A DNA stretch of 8,688 bases from an uncultured Actinomycetes bacterium. GTDB lineage: Bacteria; Actinomycetota; Thermoleophilia; Solirubrobacterales; Thermoleophilaceae. This document shows positions 1 to 5,638 of the stretch, piece after piece (position 1 is the first letter of the stretch; each line of letters opens with the position of its first letter). A model generated the notes under the pieces. The model was not told the origin of the DNA, made no database searches, and saw only the letters and a list, made by a program, of their open reading frames with translations. The position numbers were made by a program, and so were the translations under genes. The DNA lies in the NCBI GenBank assembly GCA_946481495.1, contig CAMLNW010000111.1, forward strand, positions 1-8,688, written 5' to 3'.

Positions 1-825
1 CGGGCGCGGTGTGGAGCCGACCGCCGCGAGCGCCGCGAGCAGCGTCCCGTAGTCGAACGCCCAACGGCCGACGGTCGCGAGCAGCGCCCGCTTCCAGCGC
101 GGGCCGAGCGTCGCGAGGATGCGGTCGCGCTCGAGCAGCAGGCGGTCCGGTAGCGCGACGATCGGCGGCGATCCGCGCCGCAGCCGGTTGCGTAGCCGTT
201 GCGCCATCAGCCCGACCCAGGCGAGCGGACCGTCGGTGGCCAGCAGCAGCGCGCTGACCGCGAACAGCGCCGAGAAGACCACCAAGCCGACCACCGCGGC
301 CTCGACGAGGCTGCTGTCGACCCCGCCGCGTAGCAGCACCGGCACGGTCAGCACGGGCAGGGCGAGCACGACGCCGAGTGTCAACAGGTTCGCCGCCGTC
401 AGACCGGCGACCGCACGCGCCCGCTCGATCCCGGCCTGGACGAGCATCTTGTACTGGAGCGCCGCCCCGACGGCGCCGCCGCCGGGCGCGACCTTCGACA
501 GCGCGTTGCCGGCGAGCTGCGAGGCGATCACCGGATGCCAGCGGCGGGTGTGGATCGCCAGCCGCTGCAGCTCCCAGAGGCAGGCCATCGCCACCAACCA
601 GGCCGGAGCGAGGCGGTCGACGTCGCTCCACGAGCCGAGCACCTCGAGCAGGCTCGGGGCCACGAGGTACAGCGAGATCGCGGTGATCGTCAGCCAGACC
701 AGCGTCTGGCGCAAGCTGCGCCCTGCCGGCTGCTCGGCCTCACCACGCTCGATCTCGTGCTCGACGTCGGCGCGCTGCTCAACGGCATGCTCGATCCGGT
801 CGCCGATCCGTCGGTTGCCGGCCAC
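1..825 (-). CDS. Flippase-like membrane protein (lysylphosphatidylglycerol synthase TM region / UPF0104 type), 3' end outside window
   Basis: Seen: the minus-strand frame is open from a GTG at 825 to the left edge, giving 275 residues and no stop. The only in-frame start below the upstream TAG (859-861) is this GTG. About 40 charged N-terminal residues precede hydrophobic helices near 41-60, 75-90, 142-165 and 176-196. The family-typical block SKVAPGGGAVGAALQY lies at 110-125, and a WAFDYG motif at 255-260 opens the next helical segment. Known: this superfamily (PF03706) includes the MprF flippase domain and many polyprenyl-lipid or glycolipid-associated membrane proteins. Inference: an inner-membrane protein handling a lipid or lipid-linked substrate; substrate unknown. 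The rest of the last helices lies outside the window. It diverges from the gene at 877, and its start has a TAACCT box but no Shine-Dalgarno. The family call is strong, the function open. Confidence 0.85.
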   Translation of the reverse strand, partial: MAGNRRIGDRIEHAVEQRADVEHEIERGEAEQPAGRSLRQTLVWLTITAISLYLVAPSLLEVLGSWSDVDRLAPAWLVAMACLWELQRLAIHTRRWHPVIASQLAGNALSKVAPGGGAVGAALQYKMLVQAGIERARAVAGLTAANLLTLGVVLALPVLTVPVLLRGGVDSSLVEAAVVGLVVFSALFAVSALLLATDGPLAWVGLMAQRLRNRLRRGSPPIVALPDRLLLERDRILATLGPRWKRALLATVGRWAFDYGTLLAALAAVGSTPRP

Positions 826-833
826 GGCGAGGG

Positions 834-839
834 AGGTTA
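834..839 (-). promoter_or_regulatory. Putative -10 box TAACCT for a leaderless transcript
   Basis: On the minus strand TAACCT (TANNNT form) ends 8 bases before the GTG at 825, and no purine-rich Shine-Dalgarno lies between. A transcript starting at or next to the GTG would be leaderless. No convincing -35 is visible. Confidence 0.35.
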
Positions 840-859
840 CGGCGGTGACAGGCGGCCCC

Positions 860-865
860 TATCTT
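860..865 (+). promoter_or_regulatory. Putative -10 box TATCTT upstream of the gene at 877
   Basis: TATCTT lies 11 bases before the ATG at 877 in the 51-bp divergent gap. No Shine-Dalgarno precedes that ATG. The hexamer implies a leader of only a few bases. The -35 region about 17 bases upstream (TTACGG) is a poor match. Confidence 0.3.
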
Positions 866-876
866 TCGCTGCTCGA

Positions 877-1449
877 ATGGCAGGGATAGACCCCACGATC
901 GCTCCGCGCGGCGCGCGCTGGGAGGAGCGCCTGCGCCGACCGGTGATGGCCGCCGCGCTGCTGGCGCTGCCGACCGTCTTCCTCTACTTCTCGAAGCTCG
1001 AGGGCTGGGTCGCGATCGTCGCCGTGACGCTGGCCTGGTCGATCTGGATCGTCTTCGTCGCCGAGGCGGCGATCATGCTGACGGTCGTCGACGACCGCTG
1101 GGCGTGGGTCCGTGGCCACCTGTTCGGACTGGCGATCATCGTCGCGACCTTCCCCGCCCTCACCTCGATCCTCGAGGGCCTGCTCGCGGCGCGCGCGCTG
1201 TCGAGCCTCCAGGCGACGCGGGTCCTTCAGGTGCTCTACCTGGCGAAGGCCGGCAAGCTGATCAAGTCGGCGTTGATCCTGCGCAAGGACGGTTCGATCA
1301 TGCGCCATCCGGTCATCAGCAGCGTGGTCGTGCTCGCGCTGGCGATCGTGCTCGTCGGCATCGGCCACCGCGTCGTCAGTGGCGAGAAGCACCCGACGCC
1401 GATTCACAACGCAATCGACGTCGTCGACGGCGAGGATGGCGGCGGCTAG
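877..1449 (+). CDS. Voltage-sensor-like membrane protein without a pore domain
   Basis: Seen: 190 residues from ATG 877. The frame is open further upstream, but that part overlaps the divergent flippase-like gene and is not membrane-like. Hydrophobic segments lie near 22-38, 44-69, 81-104 and 147-163. Segment 44-69 carries WSIWIVFVAE with a buried Glu (E63), and a DDRWAWVRGH linker follows, as between S2 and S3 of bacterial potassium channels. Residues 106-136 look like S4, with spaced basic residues R115, K124, K127, K130 and R136. After the S5-like helix the protein ends in a short acidic, Gly-rich tail. There is no pore helix and no TVGYG-type filter, and the next DNA codes the convergent methyltransferase. 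Inference: a channel-derived membrane sensor, an accessory subunit, or a degraded channel. It overlaps the stop of rlmA by four bases. Confidence 0.7.
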   Translation: MAGIDPTIAPRGARWEERLRRPVMAAALLALPTVFLYFSKLEGWVAIVAVTLAWSIWIVFVAEAAIMLTVVDDRWAWVRGHLFGLAIIVATFPALTSILEGLLAARALSSLQATRVLQVLYLAKAGKLIKSALILRKDGSIMRHPVISSVVVLALAIVLVGIGHRVVSGEKHPTPIHNAIDVVDGEDGGG

Positions 1450-2285
1450 CGGGCGGCGCGACGGTAGGTCGCGACCGTCACCGAGAGGGTGACGGAGAGC
1501 GGATCCGGCAGCGCCGTCACCCGCTCGGCGACCTTCTCCTCGGCGAGGTGACGCGCGCTCGGCCCCATCGCGACGAGCGCGGCTAGATCGGCATGGCCGA
1601 GGACGAGTTCACGCTCGACAGCGGTTTCTCCAGCTGATTCGAACAGCGTTCCGAGCTTCCCTTCCAACCGCTCGCGCTTGCGCTCCTGGACGGTGAGCAT
1701 CCCGACGGCGGAGACCAGCTCCGCGAGATGGGCACGGTTGGGCGTGACGACCACCAGTGAGCCGCCCGGCGCGAGCACGCGCGCCAGCTCCAGCGGGTCG
1801 CGCGGTGCGAAGACGTTGATCGCCAGGGTGGCGGTCGCGTCGCGAACAGGTAGGCCGGCCCAAGCGTCGCAACCGACCGCGCCGATCCGCGGATGCGCGC
1901 GTGCCGCCACGCGCAGCGCGTGCTTGGAGACGTCGAGCGCCAAGCCGTGCGTGGTCGGCAACCGCTCGAGAACAGCCGCCAGGTAGTAACCAGTCCCCGA
2001 GCCAAGGTCGATCGCACAGCCGTCTCCGACGTCGGCGGGCGCCGCATCGGCCACGGCGTCGGCGATCGGTGCGTAGTGGCCGCGCGACAGGAATTCCACC
2101 CGCGCCCGCACCATCGCCGCCGTATCCGCACTCCCAGTCCGCGCGTCGCCCGGCAGCAGATTGAGGTAGCCCTGACGCGCTATGTCGAACGAGTGTCCCT
2201 CCGCACAGCGCACCGACCCCTCCTCTAATTCCAAGGCGCCGCCGCAGTGCGGGCAGCGCAACAGGTCGATGACGTCAGCGAGCAC
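1446..2285 (-). CDS. rlmA: 23S rRNA (guanine-N1)-methyltransferase, RlmA/TlrB family
   Basis: This cytoplasmic SAM-dependent enzyme methylates N1 of a guanine in helix 35 of 23S rRNA (G745 for RlmA-I, G748 for RlmA-II/TlrB). Seen: 279 residues, close to the roughly 270 of E. coli RlmA. An N-terminal zinc knuckle uses C11, C14, C27 and H31 and is followed by the family block ARQGYLNLLPG (36-46). Next come the FLSRGHY-P-I segment (65-74) and SAM motif I DLGSGTG (93-99). LALDVSK and APGGSLVVVTPN, typical of Rossmann methyltransferases, follow. The GTG start at 2285 follows an in-frame TAG closely. No strong Shine-Dalgarno is present, but TAGGGT sits 6 bases upstream. Which of G745 or G748 is the target cannot be told; a Gram-positive host would favour G748, linked in TlrB to tylosin tolerance. 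It is convergent with the membrane protein at 877-1449. Confidence 0.93.
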   Translation of the reverse strand: MLADVIDLLRCPHCGGALELEEGSVRCAEGHSFDIARQGYLNLLPGDARTGSADTAAMVRARVEFLSRGHYAPIADAVADAAPADVGDGCAIDLGSGTGYYLAAVLERLPTTHGLALDVSKHALRVAARAHPRIGAVGCDAWAGLPVRDATATLAINVFAPRDPLELARVLAPGGSLVVVTPNRAHLAELVSAVGMLTVQERKRERLEGKLGTLFESAGETAVERELVLGHADLAALVAMGPSARHLAEEKVAERVTALPDPLSVTLSVTVATYRRAAR

Positions 2286-2291
2286 CGCGCC

Positions 2292-2297
2292 ACCCTA
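2292..2297 (-). promoter_or_regulatory. -10 box TAGGGT for leaderless rlmA transcript
   Basis: Minus-strand TAGGGT ends exactly 6 bases before the rlmA GTG at 2285, the spacing expected if transcription begins on the start codon. The same TAG is the in-frame stop that limits the ORF upstream. No -35 consensus is obvious. Confidence 0.45.
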
Positions 2298-2352
2298 GAT
2301 TGAAGCCTCTCCAGTCGGGTATCTGGTGAACATCCCACCGGGAGCCCAGACC

Positions 2353-2359
2353 AAGGAGA
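2353..2359 (+). promoter_or_regulatory. Strong Shine-Dalgarno AAGGAGA for the micropeptide
   Basis: AAGGAGA followed by 6 bases and an ATG at 2366 is the best ribosome binding site in the window. It decides that the 19-codon frame downstream is probably translated. Confidence 0.7.
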
Positions 2360-2365
2360 CCTCAG

Positions 2366-2425
2366 ATGTACATCGGAATCGGAACCGCGATCATCATCAT
2401 CATCCTGCTGATCATCCTGCTCTGA
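2366..2425 (+). CDS. 19-residue hydrophobic membrane micropeptide
   Basis: Seen: ATG TAC ATC GGA opens a 19-codon frame closed by TGA at 2423-2425. Its product is MYIGIGTAIIIIILLIILL. The frame sits 6 bases behind a near-consensus Shine-Dalgarno. After a short Gly-containing start, residues 9-19 are only Ile and Leu, with no charged residue anywhere. It would form one short membrane helix or insert peripherally. The run of ATC codons is a small triplet repeat. It lies between the divergent rlmA promoter and the coiled-coil membrane protein 88 bases downstream. I do not recognise a named family. Hydrophobic peptides of this size can be toxins, regulators of membrane proteins, or structural peptides, and the sequence does not choose among them. 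Translation is well supported; function is unknown. Confidence 0.6.
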   Translation: MYIGIGTAIIIIILLIILL

Positions 2426-2439
2426 CCGGGGCTAGTCCC

Positions 2440-2466
2440 ACGCCGCAGAGCCATGGCGTAGTTGTT
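2440..2466 (+). terminator. Weak candidate terminator after the micropeptide
   Basis: ACGCC (2440-2444) pairs with GGCGT (2455-2459) across a 10-base loop. A short T-containing run, AGTTGTT, follows. The stem is only 5 bp plus a possible G-T pair, so termination would be partial at best. Confidence 0.25.
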
Positions 2467-2500
2467 ACACGACCCACCACATATGCCGTGCCAGATCCGG

Positions 2501-2506
2501 TAGCGT
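2501..2506 (+). promoter_or_regulatory. -10 box TAGCGT for leaderless coiled-coil gene
   Basis: TAGCGT is followed by 7 bases and then ATG at 2514, with no Shine-Dalgarno. This spacing suggests transcription starts at that ATG. It argues against the in-frame GTG at 2505, which overlaps the box. Confidence 0.4.
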
Positions 2507-2513
2507 GGCGGGC

Positions 2514-2912
2514 ATGCAGCGGGCCACCTGGACAGACGAGCGGCTGGACGAGTTCTCCCAGCACGTAGACCGGCGCTTCAACCATGTCGATGAGTGCTTC
2601 AAGCACGTCAGCCGCGAGTTCCTGCACGTAGACAGACGGTTCGACGAGATGGACAGAGCGACCAAGGAGCAGTTCAGCCAAGTAGACCGTCGGTTCGACC
2701 GCGTCGAGAGGGAGATCCGCGAGGTACGGACGGAGTTGAGGCGGGACATGGGTGCGCTGCAGGTGGATCTCAAGGGAGACATCGGCTTCATGAAGACCGA
2801 CATCGCCGAGATTCGTGCCGGTATGGACCGACTCAACCTGACGCTCACCCGTGGACTTGTTGCCGTGATCGTCTGCCTGATCGGGGTACTCGCCGCAACC
2901 GCGATCGGCTGA
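2514..2912 (+). CDS. Coiled-coil protein with C-terminal membrane anchor
   Basis: Seen: 132 residues from ATG 2514. An in-frame GTG at 2505 would add three residues but overlaps the likely -10 box. Residues 17-76 are near-perfect heptads such as HVDRRFN, HVDECFK, HVSREFL, HVDRRFD, QVDRRFD and RVEREIR. Aromatic or aliphatic residues alternate at the hydrophobic positions, so a long coiled coil is expected. A second helical stretch (about 77-112) has weaker heptads. Residues 113-131 form one transmembrane helix at the C-terminus. Inference: a tail-anchored oligomeric protein with its coiled coil in the cytoplasm. The architecture resembles many uncharacterised coiled-coil/TM proteins; I assign no function. 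Hand-counted GC over 2521-2880 is about 61%, below typical neighbouring lines (around 70% or more), which hints at separate ancestry or constraint from the repeats. It converges on the ABC permease. Confidence 0.75.
   Translation: MQRATWTDERLDEFSQHVDRRFNHVDECFKHVSREFLHVDRRFDEMDRATKEQFSQVDRRFDRVEREIREVRTELRRDMGALQVDLKGDIGFMKTDIAEIRAGMDRLNLTLTRGLVAVIVCLIGVLAATAIG
2560..2643 (+). repeat. Degenerate 21-bp tandem repeat encoding heptads
   Basis: Four consecutive 21-base units, starting at CACGTAGAC, CATGTCGAT, CACGTCAGC and CACGTAGAC, each encode one heptad (consensus H-V-D-R-R-F-x). Units 1 and 4 are most alike. A related unit recurs near 2680-2700. The repeat is intragenic and probably arose by slippage or unequal crossover. 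Confidence 0.6.
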
Positions 2913-2914
2913 TA

Positions 2915-2936
2915 CGCCGGCTCAGGCAGTCCGGCG
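2915..2936. terminator. Hairpin between convergent genes, possible bidirectional terminator
   Basis: CGCCGG (2915-2920) pairs perfectly with CCGGCG (2931-2936) over a 10-base loop that holds the permease stop codon. It lies just past the coiled-coil stop at 2912. No T-tract follows on either strand, so it is at best a weak or factor-assisted terminator. Confidence 0.3.
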
Positions 2937-3659
2937 GCGGAGGGTGAGCGCTCCGAGGGCAAGCGCTGCGACCGCGAAGGCCGCGACGGCAAGGACGTCG
3001 GCGACGAGGGCACCGTCGAGCGGAGCCGGGTCGGTCGCCCGAGCGAGCGCGTCGTAAGCGTAGGTGAGCGGCAGCGTCCAGGAGATCGCGTCGAGCAGCG
3101 GGGCCATGTCGTCGCGGGCGACGAAGAGGCCGCAGAGCAGCAGCTGGGGAAAGATGAAGGCGGGCATGAACTGGACCGCCTGGAACTCGGTCTGGGCGAA
3201 CGCGCTGACGAACAGGCCGAGCGCCATGCCGAGCAGCGCGTTGGCGACGGCGAGCGCTCCGACCAGCAGCGCTCCATGCGGCGCGTCGAGCCCGAGCAAC
3301 CCGAAGCCGACAGCGCAGACGGCGACCGCCTGTGCGACCGCGAGCGCGCCGAAGGCGATCCCGTAGCCGGCGAGCAGGTCGAGCTTCGCCATCGGCATTG
3401 TCATCAGCCGCTCGAGCGTCCCGGTCGTGCGCTCTCGCAGCATCGTGATCGAGGTGATCAGGAACATCACGATGAACGGGAACAGGCCACACAGCGGCGG
3501 GCCGATCTGCTGGAAGACCTGCGGCGTGCCGTCGAAGACGTAGCGCATCAGCACCAGCAGCAGGCACGGAACGACGATCAGCAGCGCGATCGTGCGCGGG
3601 TCGTGGCGGATCTGCAGCAGCACCCGCTTGGCCGTTGCGAACGTCACACGGACGGTCAC
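2922..3659 (-). CDS. ABC-2 type exporter permease
   Basis: This is the membrane subunit of an ABC exporter that works with the ATPase encoded just upstream. Seen: 245 residues from GTG 3659. The longer open frame to 3800 lies inside the ATPase gene and is rejected. Hydrophobic segments lie near 23-38, 55-74, 98-121, 128-152, 164-181 and 217-239, the six helices usual for ABC-2 permeases. The family motif RERTTGTLERLMTMPM (75-90), a cytoplasmic segment before helix 3, is clear. Gly/Pro-rich helix 5 (FMPAFIFPQLLLCGLF) is typical. Its GTG overlaps the ATPase TGA as GTGA (3656-3659), so translation is probably coupled. Known: such pairs (DrrAB- or NatAB-like) export drugs, lipids or ions. The substrate here is unknown and no accessory gene is adjacent. 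Confidence 0.9.
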   Translation of the reverse strand: MTVRVTFATAKRVLLQIRHDPRTIALLIVVPCLLLVLMRYVFDGTPQVFQQIGPPLCGLFPFIVMFLITSITMLRERTTGTLERLMTMPMAKLDLLAGYGIAFGALAVAQAVAVCAVGFGLLGLDAPHGALLVGALAVANALLGMALGLFVSAFAQTEFQAVQFMPAFIFPQLLLCGLFVARDDMAPLLDAISWTLPLTYAYDALARATDPAPLDGALVADVLAVAAFAVAALALGALTLRRRTA

Positions 3660-4381
3660 GCCTTCGCCTCCCGCTCCGCCTGCTCGATGATCCGCAAGAA
3701 CGCCTGGCCGAGATCCTGCTCGCCGGTCCTCTCGCGCAACGCCGCCGGCGTGCACTGGTCGAGCAGAGCGCCGTCGCGCATCAGCAGCAGCTCGTCGCAC
3801 TCGGCCGCCTCATCCATCACGTGGCTGGAGATCAACAAGGTCGCGCCCCGCTCGGCGAGTCCGTGGAAGGTCTTCCACAGCTCGGAGCGCAGCACCGGGT
3901 CGAGGCCGACGGTCGGCTCGTCGAGCACCAGCAGCTCCGGCTCGTGCAGCAGGGCGCTCGCCAGTGAGACCCGTGCCCGCTGACCACCCGAGAGCGAACC
4001 GGCGATCTGGTCCTCGCGGCCACCGAGCCCGACGGTGTCGATCACCGCCGCTACGCGGTCCGCCTCGACACCGACGACGCTGGCGAAGTAGCGCAGGTTC
4101 TCGACGATGGTCAGGTCGCTGTAGACCGACGGCGCCTGTGTCACGTAGCCGACGCGCGATCGCAGTGCCGCCGCTCCCGCCGGCTCGCCGAGCACCGTCA
4201 CCGCACCGCCGGCCACGATCTGAACGCCGACGATCGCGCGCATCAGCGTCGTCTTGCCACAGCCACTAGGGCCGAGCAGGCCGGTCACCGATCCCTTCGG
4301 GACCGCAAGCGTGACGTCCTGCAGCACCTCGTTGTCACCGCGGATGACGTGCAGCCGCTGGACGTCGATCGCCGCTTCCAC
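3656..4381 (-). CDS. ABC exporter ATP-binding protein (CcmA/DrrA-like)
   Basis: This cytoplasmic ATPase energises the adjacent permease. Seen: 241 residues with every nucleotide-binding motif intact. Walker A GPSGCGKT is at 37-44, the Q-loop Gln at 82 (YVTQ) and the signature LSGGQ at 130-134. Walker B LLVLDE is at 150-155 with the catalytic Glu at 155, the D-loop is GLD (159-161), and the switch His is H187 in SSHVMDEA. The length fits a single-domain ABC-2 exporter ATPase without a C-terminal extension. The start is GTG 4381, divergent from the oxidoreductase at 4428 with about 45 bp between. The stop overlaps the permease start by four bases, so the two form one operon. With no substrate-binding protein nearby, export is the likely direction. 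The substrate cannot be inferred. Confidence 0.93.
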   Translation of the reverse strand: MEAAIDVQRLHVIRGDNEVLQDVTLAVPKGSVTGLLGPSGCGKTTLMRAIVGVQIVAGGAVTVLGEPAGAAALRSRVGYVTQAPSVYSDLTIVENLRYFASVVGVEADRVAAVIDTVGLGGREDQIAGSLSGGQRARVSLASALLHEPELLVLDEPTVGLDPVLRSELWKTFHGLAERGATLLISSHVMDEAAECDELLLMRDGALLDQCTPAALRERTGEQDLGQAFLRIIEQAEREAKA

Positions 4382-4390
4382 AGAGCAGAG

Positions 4391-4403
4391 GATTACCTAT
4401 CCA
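4391..4403. promoter_or_regulatory. Shared divergent promoter core with imperfect palindrome
   Basis: The sequence GGATTACCTATCC (4391-4403 or a base either side) has GGAT/ATCC arms around TACCT. Read plus it offers TACCTA; read minus it offers TAGGTA or TAATCC. It is the most AT-rich spot in the roughly 45-bp gap, 16 or more bases before the oxidoreductase start and about 9 before the ABC ATPase GTG. It could hold both -10 elements or an operator; neither is proven. Confidence 0.3.
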
Positions 4404-4427
4404 CACCGGCTGGGCAAAGTGGACGTG

Positions 4428-5600
4428 GTGAATGGACTTGCGCCCGAGGGCAGCGCAACGGCTTCGAGCCTCGGCGTCGGGATGCTCGGGCACGGCTTCA
4501 TGGGGCGCGCGCACGCCCACGCGCTGCGGACGATCGCCTACATGGCCTGGCCGCCACCGCTCCAGCCCCGCCTCGTCGAGCTGGTCGGTCACCGTCCCGA
4601 GGCCGTCGCCGAGATGGCACGCCGCTACGGATTCGAGCGGGCCACGACCGACTGGCGCGTACTGGTCGAGGACCCGAGCATCGCGCTGTTCGACAACGTC
4701 GGTCCCAACGATCTCCATGCCGAGCCGACGCTCGCCGCGCTGCGCGCCGGCAAGCACGTGCTGTGCGAGAAGCCGCTCGGCCGCACGGCGCCCGAGAGCC
4801 ACGAGCTCTGGCAGGCGGCCGATGCGGCCGGAGTCGTCCACATGTGCGGCTTCAACTACCGCTTCGTGCCGGCCGTGCGACTCGCCCGCGAGCTGATCGC
4901 CGCGGGTGAGCTCGGCGAGATCCACAGCTTCCGCGGCTCCTACCTACAGGACTGGCTCGCCGATCCCGAGTCGCCTTATGTCTGGCGCCTAGACCGCCAA
5001 CGCGCGGGATCGGGCGCCCTCGGTGACATCGGCGCCCACGTCATCGATCTCGCGCGCTTCCTGGTCGGCGAGATCGTGGCGGTCAACGGCCGAGTTCGAA
5101 CCGTCTTCCCGGAGCGTCCCGGCGGCCTAGTCGACGTCGACGACACCGTCGAGGCGACGATCGAGTTCGAAGACGGCGCGGGCGGCTCGATCTCTGCGTC
5201 GCGGCTCTGCCACGGCCGCCGCAACGCGCTGAGCTTCGAGGTCAGCGGGACCAAGGGGTCGCTGGCGTTCGACCTCGAGCGGATGAACGAGCTCGAGGTG
5301 TACGTCGACGACACCCGACCCGGCGACCAGGCCCAGGGCTTTCGGCGCGTCCTGGTGACCGGTCCCGGCGACACGCAGATCGAGCACTGGTGGCCGCCCG
5401 GCCACCTGCTCAGCTGGTCGGACACCTTCGTCAACGAGATCCACCACCTGCTGCGCGCGATCGCCGGCGAGGGCGAAGTCGCGCCCTACGGAGCGACGTT
5501 CGAGGACGGCTACCGCGTCGCTGAGGTCTGCGATGCGATCCTGCGCTCGAGCGAGCAGCGCGCCTGCCAGCGGATCGACTACCGCACGACGCGCGGATAA
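4428..5600 (+). CDS. Gfo/Idh/MocA family NAD(P)-dependent oxidoreductase
   Basis: Known: this family oxidises or reduces sugars, inositols and related compounds with NAD(P) in the cytoplasm. Seen: 390 residues if started at GTG 4428; GTG 4419 and 4425 are equally possible in frame and no Shine-Dalgarno decides. The Rossmann loop GHGFMG is at 21-26. EKP with the probable catalytic Lys is at 114-116, and the D-I-G-A-H motif (D200, H204) completes the usual Lys-Asp-His set. The C-terminal half is the alpha/beta domain that binds substrate, ending in FEDGYRVAEVCDAILRS, where the family has its last conserved helix. Only 38 bp separate it from the formate dehydrogenase, so cotranscription is likely. 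Substrate unknown; the HALRTI-WPPPL-PRLV N-terminal pattern marks a subfamily I associate loosely with inositol or sugar dehydrogenases. Confidence 0.9.
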   Translation: MNGLAPEGSATASSLGVGMLGHGFMGRAHAHALRTIAYMAWPPPLQPRLVELVGHRPEAVAEMARRYGFERATTDWRVLVEDPSIALFDNVGPNDLHAEPTLAALRAGKHVLCEKPLGRTAPESHELWQAADAAGVVHMCGFNYRFVPAVRLARELIAAGELGEIHSFRGSYLQDWLADPESPYVWRLDRQRAGSGALGDIGAHVIDLARFLVGEIVAVNGRVRTVFPERPGGLVDVDDTVEATIEFEDGAGGSISASRLCHGRRNALSFEVSGTKGSLAFDLERMNELEVYVDDTRPGDQAQGFRRVLVTGPGDTQIEHWWPPGHLLSWSDTFVNEIHHLLRAIAGEGEVAPYGATFEDGYRVAEVCDAILRSSEQRACQRIDYRTTRG

Positions 5601-5625
5601 GCTCGCGCTCACAGAGGTCCGACGA

Positions 5626-5633
5626 GGGAGAGG
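5626..5633 (+). promoter_or_regulatory. Shine-Dalgarno GGGAGAGG for formate dehydrogenase
   Basis: A purine-rich run ends 5 bases before the ATG at 5639. This contrasts with the genes lacking any such site and fits translation from inside a polycistronic message. Confidence 0.55.
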
Positions 5634-5638
5634 ACGCG

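Noticed and set aside
535..876. Upstream extension of the plus-strand frame of the voltage-sensor-like gene
   Set aside because: It overlaps the divergent flippase-like gene, its translation is charged and low in membrane character, and ATG 877 opens the recognisable protein.
119..889. Plus-strand open frame of 256 codons
   Set aside because: It lies antisense to the flippase-like gene and gives Ser/Arg/Ala-rich shadow sequence.
2300..2325. TTGAAG ... TATCTG as promoter for the micropeptide
   Set aside because: The spacer is only about 14 bases and the -10 match is weak.
2428..2440. GGGGCTAGTCCC as a terminator hairpin after the micropeptide
   Set aside because: The palindrome leaves almost no loop and no T-tract follows.
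2505..2513. GTG at 2505 as start of the coiled-coil gene
   Set aside because: The GTG overlaps the likely TAGCGT box and has no Shine-Dalgarno; ATG 2514 has leaderless spacing.
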